Source of the DNA: Saltatorellus ferox
Lineage (GTDB): Bacteria > Planctomycetota > UBA1135 > GCA-002686595
DNA length: 64,000 nucleotides
Reading direction: 5' to 3'
Assembly: GCA_007751475.1 (NCBI GenBank)
Contig: CP036434.1
Location: 7,631,524 to 7,695,523, forward strand
Part shown: piece after piece, positions 1 to 8,463 of the stretch
How the letters are laid out: the number at the start of each line of letters is the position of its first letter
Position numbering within the stretch: position 1 is the first letter of the stretch
Position numbers and translations under genes: made by a program
The notes under the pieces: generated by a model
Database searches by the model: none
The model's input: the letters and a program-made list of their open reading frames with translations, nothing else
Told to the model about the DNA's origin: nothing

Positions 1-562
1 GCCACGTGTCATCGCACTTCCAGAGGCCCTGCTCGATCTTGTCGAAATCCGCGGGGGCGATCCACTCGAGGTCCTGCTGCTTCCAGCCCTCCGCCTTTCG
101 CTTCAGCGCGATCGGATCCACCCAGTCCCCGTACTCGTTGCGGACGAAGCCCTGGGACAGGAACGGCACGTCGGCTGGTTCGACCCACTCATCCTTGAAC
201 TTCACGAGGCCACGCTCCTTGGCGACCTTCTCCGCGTACTTGTCGCGCTCGCGCTCGGTCTCGAACCACTTGCCGTCGTAGGCCACATGGCCGAGGGCGA
301 GACGGGCCTCCTCATGGTCCGGATCCACCTTGATCAGGGCCTTCAGCACGCGCTTGCGATACTTCTTGCGTTCGTCGTCCTCCAGGGACCACTGGTAGAG
401 CGCCCAGAGTTTCTCGGGGTCCTTGCCTGCTTCCGCCATCTTGTCCTTGAAATCATCTGGCACGGAGACGGTGAGGGATCCAGCGATCGGGGCCCTCACC
501 AGCTGGACTGGGTCCGAAGGGAGAGCGAGTGGCGCGACAGCGATCAGGAGAGAGGTCAGCAT
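1..562 (-). CDS. Secreted protein of unknown function, 3' part beyond window
   Basis: The reading frame starts with ATG at 562 and stays open to the left edge, so only the first 187 residues are visible. It begins with a short hydrophobic stretch (MLTSLLIAVAPLALPSDP) that looks like a signal peptide, so the product is probably exported. The visible part is rich in Lys, Glu, Asp and Trp, with a segment around residue 95 (GHVAYDGKWFETERERDKY) of the type seen in large planctomycete proteins with repeated helical units. I see no catalytic motif. It is divergent from the cyclophilin gene starting at 816. The function is unknown; the frame is supported by length, codon use and the plausible signal peptide. 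Confidence 0.65.
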   Translation of the reverse strand, partial: MLTSLLIAVAPLALPSDPVQLVRAPIAGSLTVSVPDDFKDKMAEAGKDPEKLWALYQWSLEDDERKKYRKRVLKALIKVDPDHEEARLALGHVAYDGKWFETERERDKYAEKVAKERGLVKFKDEWVEPADVPFLSQGFVRNEYGDWVDPIALKRKAEGWKQQDLEWIAPADFDKIEQGLWKCDDTW

Positions 563-815
563 GGTGGAGAGGCTGGGATGGAGGCCCGGGGGAGCCCTTG
601 GATCGAGAAACTTGGGATGGCGCAGGCGAACGAATCGCCCCCACCGCCCCGCGGGCTTCTATAATGCCCGGTCAGTCACGCCCCCACCGTTCTGGGCAGA
701 CGAATTCAATCCTTCCTCGATCCGGCCCTTTCGCTCCGGCTCGAACCCAAAACGCCTCGCAAAACGAGCAACCACCCCAGGGCGCTTCCTGCAAGCAGTT
801 CAGGCAACGAAAGAG

Positions 816-1817
816 ATGGCAAAGCACAAGGCCGCGACCGAGATCAGCATCGCCCAAGAGGAACGCTCTGCGTTCGCCGAGTTCGTCGATCAGTACAAGT
901 GGATCGGACTCGCGATCCTGGGTGCCGTTTCCGCGGTGATCCTGTGGATGAGCCGCTCCAGCGAGGCGGCCGTCCAGGAGCAGCGCGCCGACTGGAACGC
1001 GCTCTACCAGGCGACCTCCGGGGGCGAGGCGGACGCAGCGGCGGTCGCGGAAGCCGCCAAGGCCATCAAAGAGCCCTCGGTCGCCGCCATCGCTCGAATC
1101 AACCAGGCGGCGATCCTGAGCTCGGAGCGCAAGTACGGTGACGCGGAGCAGGCGCTGGGCCAGGCGCTCAAGGACGCGCCCGCGATCTTCTCCAGCGTCA
1201 AATTCCCGCTCGGGCCCGACGGTGAGGAGATGACGCTCCTCAAGAAGATGGAAACGGCGCTCTCTGCCGAATCCAAGTGGATGGACGAGCACAAGTCGCT
1301 GTTCGAAAACCCTGATCTGCCCGAGAACGCCCCGCGGGTGGAGCTGAACACACCGAAGGGCAAGATCGTGGTCGGCCTCTACATCGACAAGGCGCCGCTG
1401 CATGCCAAGAACTTCCTGAAGCTGGCGGAAGAGGGATACTACGACGGCACGAAGTTCCACCGGGTTCAGCCGGGTGGATTCATCCAGGGCGGAGATCCCA
1501 ACAGCCGCAACGACGACCCCGCCTCGTGGGGCACCGGCGGTCCTGACACCAAGGTCCCCCAGGAGGACTCCGGCCTGGTCCACGCCGAGGGTGTACTCGC
1601 CGCGGCCAAGCAGGGTGGCGCCAAGGACTCCAGCGGCAGCCAGTTCTACCTGACGGCTTCTCCCCAGCACCAGTTTGACGGCAACTACGTCGTCTACGGT
1701 AAGGTCCTGGAGGGTCTCGAGCTGATTCAGGAGATTTCGAACGCCGAGCTCCGCACGGACAAGGCCGAGACCCCGGTTGAACTGGTGGAGATCACCAAGG
1801 CGACCGTCGTCGAGTAG
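816..1817 (+). CDS. Membrane-anchored cyclophilin-type peptidyl-prolyl isomerase
   Basis: The 333-residue product has an N-terminal cytoplasmic stretch, one membrane helix near residues 28-45 (WIGLAILGAVSAVILWM), a helical TPR-like region to about residue 165, and a C-terminal cyclophilin domain. Cyclophilin signatures are clear: FHRVQPGGFIQGGDP, then KDSSGSQFYLTASPQHQFDGNYVVYGKV. The family isomerises X-Pro bonds, and this one should do so outside the cytoplasmic membrane as a folding helper. I chose ATG 816 because the protein then starts just before the membrane anchor; the frame is open further upstream but that part has no cyclophilin-like character. A strong intrinsic terminator follows 27 bases after the stop. 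The first helical part resembles the YfgM/PpiD type of periplasmic chaperone anchor, which is inference. Confidence 0.88.
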   Translation: MAKHKAATEISIAQEERSAFAEFVDQYKWIGLAILGAVSAVILWMSRSSEAAVQEQRADWNALYQATSGGEADAAAVAEAAKAIKEPSVAAIARINQAAILSSERKYGDAEQALGQALKDAPAIFSSVKFPLGPDGEEMTLLKKMETALSAESKWMDEHKSLFENPDLPENAPRVELNTPKGKIVVGLYIDKAPLHAKNFLKLAEEGYYDGTKFHRVQPGGFIQGGDPNSRNDDPASWGTGGPDTKVPQEDSGLVHAEGVLAAAKQGGAKDSSGSQFYLTASPQHQFDGNYVVYGKVLEGLELIQEISNAELRTDKAETPVELVEITKATVVE

Positions 1818-1844
1818 GCGATTCGCGGCGGCAGCGGCGGAAGA

Positions 1845-1877
1845 AGCGGCATCGGAAAGCTCCGGTGCCGCTTTTTT
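1845..1877 (+). terminator. Intrinsic terminator of the cyclophilin gene
   Basis: A 12-bp stem (1845-1856 with 1861-1872, one G-U pair) with a four-base loop is followed directly by a run of six T at 1872-1877. It lies 27 bases after the cyclophilin stop codon and just before the parS array. Confidence 0.85.
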
Positions 1878-1905
1878 CGTGACCCGAGCCTCGACCGGGG
1901 CCAAG

Positions 1906-2151
1906 TGTTCCACGTGGAACATTCCTCCCGCCGCCACTGGCGGCACACGAATGTTCCACGTGGAACACTCGGGACCTCACAGCAAGCCAGGCGTGAATGT
2001 TCCACGTGGAACACCAGGTAGCTCACAGCGAGCGTGGCGTGGATGTTCCGCGTGGAACACCTGGTGGCTCACCGGAAGCGAGCGTCGGATGTTCCACGTG
2101 GAACACTCCGTGGTCCTCACGAGCTGACACGGGGATGTTCCACGTGGAACA
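1906..2151. promoter_or_regulatory. parS: parS array: six 16-bp sites at an exact 46-bp period
   Basis: Six copies of the palindrome TGTTCCACGTGGAACA start at 1906, 1952, 1998, 2044, 2090 and 2136; each start is exactly 46 bases after the last. Five are perfect; the copy at 2044 has G for A at position 7. The 16-mer is a known form of the chromosomal parS site bound by ParB (the common form has TGTTTCACGTGAAACA). The 30-bp spacers differ in sequence but keep their length, and several share CTCAC at a similar place. Sites loaded by ParB nucleate spreading and condensin loading near the replication origin. The parB gene lies 290 bases away. Confidence 0.93.
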
Positions 2152-2372
2152 TCCGTCCTGTCACGCATCGCCGACGGCTGTGGACAACCACCATGACCGC
2201 CAGGATGAAGGGGCCCTCGCTTCCGACGCCAAAACGCGATCGCGGTCGCTTCAGCGGGGTTGGCGATCTCTGGAAGACCGGCGCAGGGGCGGCAGGCGCT
2301 CACTTCCGCCGCGTGGACAAAAGGTGGACAACTCGCATTTGCTTGCCCTCACGGAGAACACGAAGAAGGGGA

Positions 2373-2388
2373 TGTTCCACGTGGAACA
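2373..2388. promoter_or_regulatory. parS: parS site 3' of parB
   Basis: A perfect TGTTCCACGTGGAACA inside a longer palindrome (GGGGA on the left, TCCCC on the right, 2368-2393). It lies 237 bases from the last array site, so it is not in phase with the 46-bp period, and 50 bases past the parB stop. The stretch 2152-2372 between the array and this site holds no gene that I can support. Confidence 0.9.
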
Positions 2389-2438
2389 TCCCCTTGCCTC
2401 GAGCGGACAGCGATTCGACCGCGGATGCTCCATGGACC

Positions 2439-3407
2439 TCAGAGGGTCTTTTTGGGAGCAATCAGCGCAACGATCCGCTCCAGTTCGTCCCGGTTCGCGT
2501 AGTCCAGGGTGATCGAGCCCCGGTACTTCTTGCCATTCTTCAGGGTGACCTTCACCCCCAATGTCTCGCGCAACTGGCCCTCGATCTCATGGACCCATGG
2601 CGCCGCTGGAGCCATCTCCTTGGAAGAGACGGCACCGACGCTGCCTCCTGACCCCGACGCAGTGGAAGCCGGCTCGGAGGCCTTCGTCAACTGCTCGGTC
2701 TCACGCACGGACAGATCCTTTCGCACCACTTGCCCGAGCGCACCGAGAATCTCCTTCTCACCCTTCAGGCTGAGCAGGGCGCGGGCGTGCCCCATGGAGA
2801 TCAAGCCCTTCGTCAGCGCCTCCTGAGCATCCTTCGGAAGATCGAGCAGACGAAGGTGGTTCGCCACGGAGGAACGCTTCAGCCCGACACGTTCCGCCAC
2901 GCCCTCCTGCGTGAGCCCCACCCGGTCCATCAAGGCCTGGTATCCCCTCGCCTTCTCCAGAGCATCCAGATCCTCTCGCTGGACGTTCTCGACGATGGCC
3001 AGTTCGAGGCTGGCGGTGTCATCCAGCTCCTCCTTGATCGTGGCCGGGATCTGCTTGAGCCCTGCTGACCTTGCGGCACGCCAGCGCCGCTCCCCGGAGA
3101 CGATCTCATAGCCCGATTCGATCTTGCGCACACAGATCGGCTGAAGCACGCCATGGCGCTCGATGCTCTGCCGCAGGTCCTCCAGGGCCGCGCTATCGAA
3201 GGTCTTGCGGGGCTGATCGGGGTTGCGTCGGATCATCGAAACGTCGACGTATTGGGCCGCCATTCGGACCGAAGGTCCGCTCGGCTTCCGCGGGGTGCTG
3301 GTCTCTGGCTTGCTGACCTCGCCAGCGCTCGGCTCTGCTTGAGCCTGCCCAGGCTCACCTGTCTGACCGAGCAACGATCCCAGGCCTCTTCCGAGACGAC
3401 GTTCCAT
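2439..3407 (-). CDS. parB: Chromosome-partitioning protein ParB (CTPase, parS-binding)
   Basis: The 322-residue product has all parts of chromosomal ParB. The N-terminus (RRLGRGLGSLLG, residues 3-14) is the ParA-stimulating peptide. The N-domain carries the CTP-binding motifs GERRWRA (105-111) and ENVQRED (140-146). The helix-turn-helix that reads parS is at about 164-187 (LTQEGVAERVGLKRSSVANHLRLLDL), and the C-terminal dimerisation domain is at about 265-322. Start ATG 3407 is chosen because AGGAAAGG precedes it at good spacing and the ParA-binding peptide then begins at residue 3. Seven parS sites lie downstream of it and one upstream. The usual partner parA is not adjacent and not in the window, although the ParA-binding peptide is intact. 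Confidence 0.97.
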   Translation of the reverse strand: MERRLGRGLGSLLGQTGEPGQAQAEPSAGEVSKPETSTPRKPSGPSVRMAAQYVDVSMIRRNPDQPRKTFDSAALEDLRQSIERHGVLQPICVRKIESGYEIVSGERRWRAARSAGLKQIPATIKEELDDTASLELAIVENVQREDLDALEKARGYQALMDRVGLTQEGVAERVGLKRSSVANHLRLLDLPKDAQEALTKGLISMGHARALLSLKGEKEILGALGQVVRKDLSVRETEQLTKASEPASTASGSGGSVGAVSSKEMAPAAPWVHEIEGQLRETLGVKVTLKNGKKYRGSITLDYANRDELERIVALIAPKKTL

Positions 3408-3429
3408 ATCCTTTCCTGTTCGGCGCCGA

Positions 3430-3445
3430 TGTTCCACGTGGAACA
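3430..3445. promoter_or_regulatory. parS: parS site in the parB upstream region
   Basis: A perfect TGTTCCACGTGGAACA lies 22 bases before the parB start, in the 125-base gap between parB and the divergent membrane protein gene. ParB bound here could block its own promoter or that of the neighbour (inference). Confidence 0.88.
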
Positions 3446-3532
3446 CTCTTGTTCCCGTGGCTAGAAACCGCGACTGTAGACGAACCACAGGGGCTGTCAA
3501 GCAGCGAAAGTTCGACACGCCCCTGCCGCGCC

Positions 3533-4288
3533 ATGGCCGCTCTTCTCATTCTCCGCATCGTCATCACCCAGGTCCTACGGCAGCCGATCTTCTGGCTCGC
3601 CAGCGTCGGGCTACTCGCAGTCTGGTGGAGCCTCGAGGTCTTCATGCCGTTGGGGTTGGGGACCGCAGGGATCCATCGATCGACGGCACACTTCGAGTTG
3701 GCCCTGCTGGCCGGAGCCTTCGGTCAGGCCCTGGCACTCGGCCCATGCCTCAAATTGAGACCCATGTTTCTCGAGAGAGGTCGATGGTGGGGACTGGGGG
3801 TCGACCTGACCGCTTTGACCTCCATGTCCGCACTCATGGCGAGCGTGGTGCTGATCCCCGCGGAGGCGTTCCAGCGGTGGCAGTTCGCCAGCTTCGAGGC
3901 CACCACCTCGGTCGCAGCACTTCTGGTGGGGTGGGCCCATCTCGCCTCCATGGTCGCCATCGTCCCGCTGCGGTCCTCGTCCCGAGACCACCACGATTCG
4001 TTCCGCGACAAACTCACGGGAGTCGGCTGGATAGCGTTCGCCGTGGTCGTGGTACCGGCTCTGACCGCCGGCCGCCTTCCGTACGGGCGCGCACTTCTTC
4101 ACCTTCTGGATCCAGGCCGGATGCTGAGATCGTCGTTCACGGGCGACCCGCTCGGGGCCGACGCCTGGCTGGCGTCCCTGCTGCCCATCTTCGGTTGGAG
4201 TCTCGTCGCCGCCGGCTGGAGTCGCGGCTCGACCGCCGCCTCGATCGCCTCCCCCAACGCCCGCCATGCGCTACGCCATCCTCGGTGA
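3533..4288 (+). CDS. Polytopic membrane protein of unknown function
   Basis: The 251-residue product is hydrophobic throughout. I count about six membrane-spanning segments, including LILRIVITQVLRQPIFWLASVGLLAVWW near the N-terminus, ALLAGAFGQALALGP, LTALTSMSALMASVVLI, VAALLVGWAHLASMVAIVPL, IAFAVVVVPALTA, and LASLLPIFGWSLVAAGW near the C-terminus. No family signature is recognised. ATG 3533 is chosen because the hydrophobic sequence starts right after it; the frame is open back to 3449 but that part overlaps the region holding parS. Its 3' end overlaps the start of the metallophosphoesterase by 23 bases, so the two are probably co-transcribed. The content fits a permease-like component of an exporter, which is only a guess. 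Confidence 0.75.
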   Translation: MAALLILRIVITQVLRQPIFWLASVGLLAVWWSLEVFMPLGLGTAGIHRSTAHFELALLAGAFGQALALGPCLKLRPMFLERGRWWGLGVDLTALTSMSALMASVVLIPAEAFQRWQFASFEATTSVAALLVGWAHLASMVAIVPLRSSSRDHHDSFRDKLTGVGWIAFAVVVVPALTAGRLPYGRALLHLLDPGRMLRSSFTGDPLGADAWLASLLPIFGWSLVAAGWSRGSTAASIASPNARHALRHPR

Positions 4289-5000
4289 TATTCACTCCAA
4301 TCTGGCGGCGCTCGAAGCGGTGCTGGACGTCGTGGACGCAGAGGGAATCGAGGCGATCGTCCAGGTGGGGGACGTGGTCGGCTACGGAGCAGCCCCGGCC
4401 GAAGTCATCGAGGTGCTGAGGGCAAGGCAAGCGCTCGTCGTGAAGGGGAATCACGACGCCGCATGCGTGGGGGAGTTGGACTCGAGACTGTTCAACGCGG
4501 ACGCACGGGCCGGCGTTCGATACACGACCAAGCAGCTCGGCAGGACGGACTTGAGGTGGCTCGCGGATCTTCCGATGACGGCGCACCAGGAGCACTTCTC
4601 CCTTTCCCACGGAACGCTCGACCGCCCCGAGCGCTTCGACTACATCCAGAACACCGCCGACGCCGACCCATCACTCGATGTGATGGATCGGCCGGTTTGT
4701 TTCGTGGGGCACACCCATGTGCCGGTCACGATCATGCGCTTGCTGGACGCACCGAACCGGACGTCCTACACCATCGAACGAACGGTCGATCTGTCCGAGT
4801 CGACGGTCGCCCTGGTGAACGTCGGCAGCGTGGGGCAGCCGCGCGACGAGGATCCGCGCGCCGCCTATGCCATCTATGACACGGAGACCACCCGCGTCGA
4901 AATGCGGCGCGTCGAGTACGACATCGAGCGGGAGGCGGCTCGGATCATCGGAGCCGGTCTGCCGAAGATCCTTGCGGACCGGCTGTTCCTCGGCTTCTGA
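4266..5000 (+). CDS. Calcineurin-like metallophosphoesterase
   Basis: The 244-residue product has the full metal-binding set of the family: GDIHSN (D8, H10), VGDVVGYG (D36), GNHD (N62, H63), LSHG (H114) and GHTH (H148, H150). These ligands hold two metal ions in the YfcE/MJ0936-like branch of phosphodiesterases that act on small phosphodiesters or nucleotides; the substrate here cannot be told. The start lies inside the 3' end of the membrane-protein gene, suggesting translational coupling. It ends ten bases before the convergent HPr-domain gene. Confidence 0.92.
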   Translation: MRYAILGDIHSNLAALEAVLDVVDAEGIEAIVQVGDVVGYGAAPAEVIEVLRARQALVVKGNHDAACVGELDSRLFNADARAGVRYTTKQLGRTDLRWLADLPMTAHQEHFSLSHGTLDRPERFDYIQNTADADPSLDVMDRPVCFVGHTHVPVTIMRLLDAPNRTSYTIERTVDLSESTVALVNVGSVGQPRDEDPRAAYAIYDTETTRVEMRRVEYDIEREAARIIGAGLPKILADRLFLGF

Positions 5001-5010
5001 TCCTCCAGCC

Positions 5011-6306
5011 TCACCGCCTCAAATAGCCAAGCGAATCGGGCAGAGCCTCCAGCCCGGCCTCGCCGAGGTCGGCCGCGAACAGCGCGACCAGATCGCGCAG
5101 AGGGCGCTCATCTCCGCGCACGAGGTACTCCCGGGCTTCGGGGTTCGAGCCGATGGCGACCATGATCTCCAGGATGGAGCCCGCGTTGCAGACGGTGCCC
5201 GCGACTTCCAGCTCGACGGGTGTGCCGTGGTGCTGGACCACCGCCACCACCAGGGAAGCCGGCCGAGCGTGCAGGATGATCCCCTCACGAAGTTGGAGGG
5301 TGGCTTCGGAAGCATTCGTGTAGCTCGGCAAGAGCGACGAGGCCAGGTCCTTTCCGTGCTCGATAAAGGCCCAGGCCCAGACGAGGAGCCGGTTCAGGGT
5401 CACGTCTCGCACCTCGTGTCGAGGCACGATGCCCTGCAGGGCCACGTCGGCCGTGTCCGATCGAAGGCAGCCCTCATGGCGCTCGACGAAGTGCGTCAGG
5501 CGCGTCACGGCTTCGAGCGTATGGAGCGCCGCCGAGATGTGTCCCCGAAGTGTCTTGAGCCGCGGGTCGCCGGTCTCGAGCACGGTATTCTTCACGTAGG
5601 TGTCGTAGCTCGACTGAAGATTGTGAACCGTGGACTCCCAGACGCGAGCATCCACCTCCGAGCACCGAGAGTGCATGAAGGCCTCCCGCTCCTGTTCGTC
5701 GAGGATCGGCCGGATCTTGACCTTCTGGAGCAGTTCGACGGCGGCGAGGTACTTGGAGGCCACCTCCGCGATGCGCTGCTCTTCGTCCTCGATCCGATCC
5801 AGGTCGACGTTGTGGGGGAGTCGGAAGCGCCGAACCGTTCGGTCCAGAGGCGGATGACCCTCGCCCTGGGTCAGGTGCGTGACGCCGATCGAACGCCCCT
5901 CGTCGAGGAGGGCGCGCATGAGTCCTGCCAGCTTCGCCTCGGTGAACTGAAGGGCGAGGCCGAGATCATCCAGCGCGGCCACCCTGCGATCGCCGAGGGA
6001 TTCCAGCACACCGTAGGAAGCGACGCGCCGAACCAGGTGAATCAGGCTCAGCCCGGTCAGCGCAAATCCGCGAATGGACGCCACGATCTCGGTGAAGGCC
6101 GAAAACCTGCGATTCGTCCGTGCGCCGTAGTCGTCGAGGAATGCCTCGAGTTCGTCCGCTTCGACGGAGAGATCGAAGAACCGCCGCTTCGTCCACGCCG
6201 CACCGCCCGGGGCCGCACACGTCTCCAGAAGCGCGACTGCGCGCTCTTCCAGAAGTGTGCAAAAGTCCTCTTCAGGGACGACCTTTTCAATCGACGGCTC
6301 GTTCAT
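5011..6306 (-). CDS. Large helical protein with C-terminal HPr-like domain
   Basis: The 431-residue product has two parts. Residues 1 to about 330 are helical and polar, with no family that I recognise. Residues about 339-420 match the HPr phosphocarrier fold, with the active-site string GIILHARPASLVV (His346) and the second conserved region NAGSILEIMVAIGS. In the phosphotransferase system the histidine is phosphorylated by enzyme I; the Ser-46 kinase region is also recognisable in the second motif. No other PTS gene is nearby. ATG 6306 was chosen over GTG 6360 because the latter adds a low-complexity leader. Fusion of HPr to a long N-terminal region is unusual, and a regulatory role such as nitrogen-PTS-like signalling is only a guess. 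Confidence 0.8.
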   Translation of the reverse strand: MNEPSIEKVVPEEDFCTLLEERAVALLETCAAPGGAAWTKRRFFDLSVEADELEAFLDDYGARTNRRFSAFTEIVASIRGFALTGLSLIHLVRRVASYGVLESLGDRRVAALDDLGLALQFTEAKLAGLMRALLDEGRSIGVTHLTQGEGHPPLDRTVRRFRLPHNVDLDRIEDEEQRIAEVASKYLAAVELLQKVKIRPILDEQEREAFMHSRCSEVDARVWESTVHNLQSSYDTYVKNTVLETGDPRLKTLRGHISAALHTLEAVTRLTHFVERHEGCLRSDTADVALQGIVPRHEVRDVTLNRLLVWAWAFIEHGKDLASSLLPSYTNASEATLQLREGIILHARPASLVVAVVQHHGTPVELEVAGTVCNAGSILEIMVAIGSNPEAREYLVRGDERPLRDLVALFAADLGEAGLEALPDSLGYLRR

Positions 6307-6344
6307 GTCTCGTGAAGAGGATAGCAGAAGGCCCGTCCCGAGAC

Positions 6345-7280
6345 GTGGAGGGACGATCACCCCCCGCTCTCAAGAAGCCGAGCCCCGGTATCCGAACGGT
6401 TAGGAAGAAGCAAAGGCGGCGCACGTGCCCGCTACTCCCCATCTACCGCCCCGATCGCCCGGAGTCCGCCATTTCAGCCGAACGCTGCCTCGAAACCTAC
6501 CTTCAGGAGATCAATGAGGTCCCCTTGCTCACCGCCGAGCAGGAGAAGGAACTGGGCGCGCGCGTCCAGGCGGGCGACATGGAGGCGCGGGAGCATCTGA
6601 TCCGCGCCAACCTCCGCCTCGTCGTGTCCATCGCCAAGATGTATGGCGAGCGCGGGCTCAACCTCCAGGACCTGATCGCCGAGGGCAACATCGGCCTCAT
6701 GAAGGCCGCGGAGAAGTTCGACCCCGACGCGGGCTGCCGTTTCTCCACCTACGGGACCTGGTGGATCAAGCAGTCGATCCGCCGCGCCCTGACGAACACC
6801 GTGAAGTCCGTGCGGGTGCCGGGCTACATGAACGAGATGATGTCCAAATGGCGGACGGTCGCGAACGAACTGCGCTACATGCTCGGTCGCATGCCCACCG
6901 TCGAGGAGGTCGCACTCGAGCTGGACATCCCGAAGGAGTCGTGGCCGCTGCTCAAACGAACGATCGAGAGCAATGCCGCGGGCCAGGTGTCCCTGGACGT
7001 GATGACCCAGAGCCAGGACACGGTCGAGGACGAGAACGCGACCGATCCCGAGGACAGCACGATCCAGAACGATCTACTCGCGCGCCTGAACGAACTCCTT
7101 CTGGTGATCGACGAGCGCGAGGCGACGATCCTTCGTCTGCGCTACGGCCTCGGCTCGAACGCAGAGGACCCGATGACGCTCAAGGAGATCGGGAAGATCG
7201 TGGGTCTGACCCGCGAGCGGGTGCGTCAGATCGAACGCGACGCGCTGAAGAAGCTCTACGAGGTCATGGCCGGCGAGTAG
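6345..7280 (+). CDS. RNA polymerase sigma-70 factor (group 1/2 type)
   Basis: The coding part holds region 1.2 (ERCLETYLQEINEVPLLTAEQEKELG), region 2 with the core-binding and -10-reading segments (NLRLVVSIAKMYGERGLNLQDLIAEGNIGLMKAAEKFDP, then FSTYGTWWIKQSIRRAL), region 3 (TVEEVALELD) and region 4 ending in LTRERVRQIERDALKKLYE. Region 1.1 is absent, so a non-primary group 2 factor is more likely than RpoD itself. The start is unclear: no ATG lies between the divergent gene and region 1.2. GTG 6345 is used here (311 residues); GTG 6312 is the other candidate. The gene is divergent from the HPr-domain gene, and a secreted-protein gene follows 27 bases downstream. Confidence 0.93.
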   Translation: MEGRSPPALKKPSPGIRTVRKKQRRRTCPLLPIYRPDRPESAISAERCLETYLQEINEVPLLTAEQEKELGARVQAGDMEAREHLIRANLRLVVSIAKMYGERGLNLQDLIAEGNIGLMKAAEKFDPDAGCRFSTYGTWWIKQSIRRALTNTVKSVRVPGYMNEMMSKWRTVANELRYMLGRMPTVEEVALELDIPKESWPLLKRTIESNAAGQVSLDVMTQSQDTVEDENATDPEDSTIQNDLLARLNELLLVIDEREATILRLRYGLGSNAEDPMTLKEIGKIVGLTRERVRQIERDALKKLYEVMAGE

Positions 7281-7307
7281 CCGTCCGATTACGGTGGAGC
7301 GCAGATC

Positions 7308-8456
7308 ATGCGCTTTGCAGTACTACTTCTGGCCGTCCTCGTGGGAGTGACGGCCTTCTTCCTTTTCGGCGACCGGCTCGGTCCCACGGTCCCTGGGGAG
7401 GAACAGGTCCCTGCGGTCGTCTCTCCGCTGGGGATGAGCGGAGATGACCCGGCCGCCGCCCCGGAGAACCCGGTGGAGCCCGCCATGGACTTGCCGACGG
7501 TACCGGACGAACCGGAGGAGTCGCTCACCAGCGTCACCGAAGACAACTCGAGCCGCGTGCCGGACGGTGACTTCGGCGGCGCGGAACTCGTGGAGTTCCA
7601 CGGGAACGCCATGCTTCAGCCCGTCGGCAAGACGCCCTACCCTGCGGTGCGCGGAACCATCGAGATCGCCGTGCTCAACCGCGGCAAGATGGTGCCTCTG
7701 ACGGTCAACGTGAACCAGGGCCGCTTCCAGGTGGAAGTACCGGCCCGCTGTCGCCTGCGCATCGACGGGGGGCGACTGGAGGACCAGACCGTTCGCTTCC
7801 TCGGTTTCCCGGGGCCGTTCACGCTCGACGAAACCGCCGACTACGCGCTGATCGGCGAGCCTATCCCCGTCAACACGCTCCGCGTATTCGCAGGCACCCA
7901 GCTCGTGCCGCTTGCGGGCGTCACCGTCAGGATCGGCCCGGACGCGACCACAGCACGAAGCCGGGGTGAAGCGATGGTGGGGGACGTACTGGTGGAGAAC
8001 GCCGCGTCGCCGATCGAGCTTCCCTACCTTGCCGCGGATCACCCGATCTGGCTCCACGTCAGCGCCGACGGCTACGCGACCACCGCCCTGCTGGTCGATC
8101 CGCGCGAATCCGGCGTCATGGACGCCGTTCTGTGGCCCGCGGCCGAACTCACGGTGCGCGTGACCGGCCCGAATCGCACGAACCTCAAGGCGCTGCTCCT
8201 GCATCGAATGGAGCCCGGTCCCAACGGCGCCGCACCTTCGAAGCGCCACTTCGCCACGTTCGGGCTGAACACGCCCGGCATCACCACCGACCCCGACGCG
8301 ACCATTTTCGCGCTCGAAGGACTGCCGGCTCTGCCGCTCTTCCTGGAAGCCCGCGGCTTCGACAAGCGCGGCCGCGAAACGGTCCTCGGCAAGACCACGA
8401 TCGAGCTGGGCCCGAACGACGGGAAGACGGTCGAGCTCCGCACGGAGAACCCGTGA
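7308..8456 (+). CDS. Membrane-anchored beta-rich protein of unknown function
   Basis: The 382-residue product starts with one hydrophobic helix (MRFAVLLLAVLVGVTAFFLF), then an acidic, Pro-rich linker to about residue 90, then beta-rich segments of the carboxypeptidase-regulatory or Ig-like kind (VRGTIEIAVLNRGKMVPLTVNVNQGRFQVEVP and LRVFAGTQLVPLAGVTVRIG). No enzyme motif is seen. The segment around residues 115-145 resembles one in the interrupted sigma-fusion gene at 48575, so the two belong to a shared family in this organism. It lies between the sigma factor and hemW with short gaps (27 and 7 bases), so it is probably in their operon. The function is unknown. Confidence 0.75.
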   Translation: MRFAVLLLAVLVGVTAFFLFGDRLGPTVPGEEQVPAVVSPLGMSGDDPAAAPENPVEPAMDLPTVPDEPEESLTSVTEDNSSRVPDGDFGGAELVEFHGNAMLQPVGKTPYPAVRGTIEIAVLNRGKMVPLTVNVNQGRFQVEVPARCRLRIDGGRLEDQTVRFLGFPGPFTLDETADYALIGEPIPVNTLRVFAGTQLVPLAGVTVRIGPDATTARSRGEAMVGDVLVENAASPIELPYLAADHPIWLHVSADGYATTALLVDPRESGVMDAVLWPAAELTVRVTGPNRTNLKALLLHRMEPGPNGAAPSKRHFATFGLNTPGITTDPDATIFALEGLPALPLFLEARGFDKRGRETVLGKTTIELGPNDGKTVELRTENP

Positions 8457-8463
8457 CGTCCCG

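Noticed and set aside
672..1946. Long minus-strand frame over the cyclophilin gene
   Set aside because: It is a high-GC shadow with Arg-, Leu- and Val-rich translation; the plus strand holds clear cyclophilin motifs.
1906..2151. CRISPR-like pattern of short repeats with 30-base spacers
   Set aside because: The repeat is a 16-bp perfect palindrome that equals a parS form, next to parB; spacers share sequence with each other and there are no cas genes.
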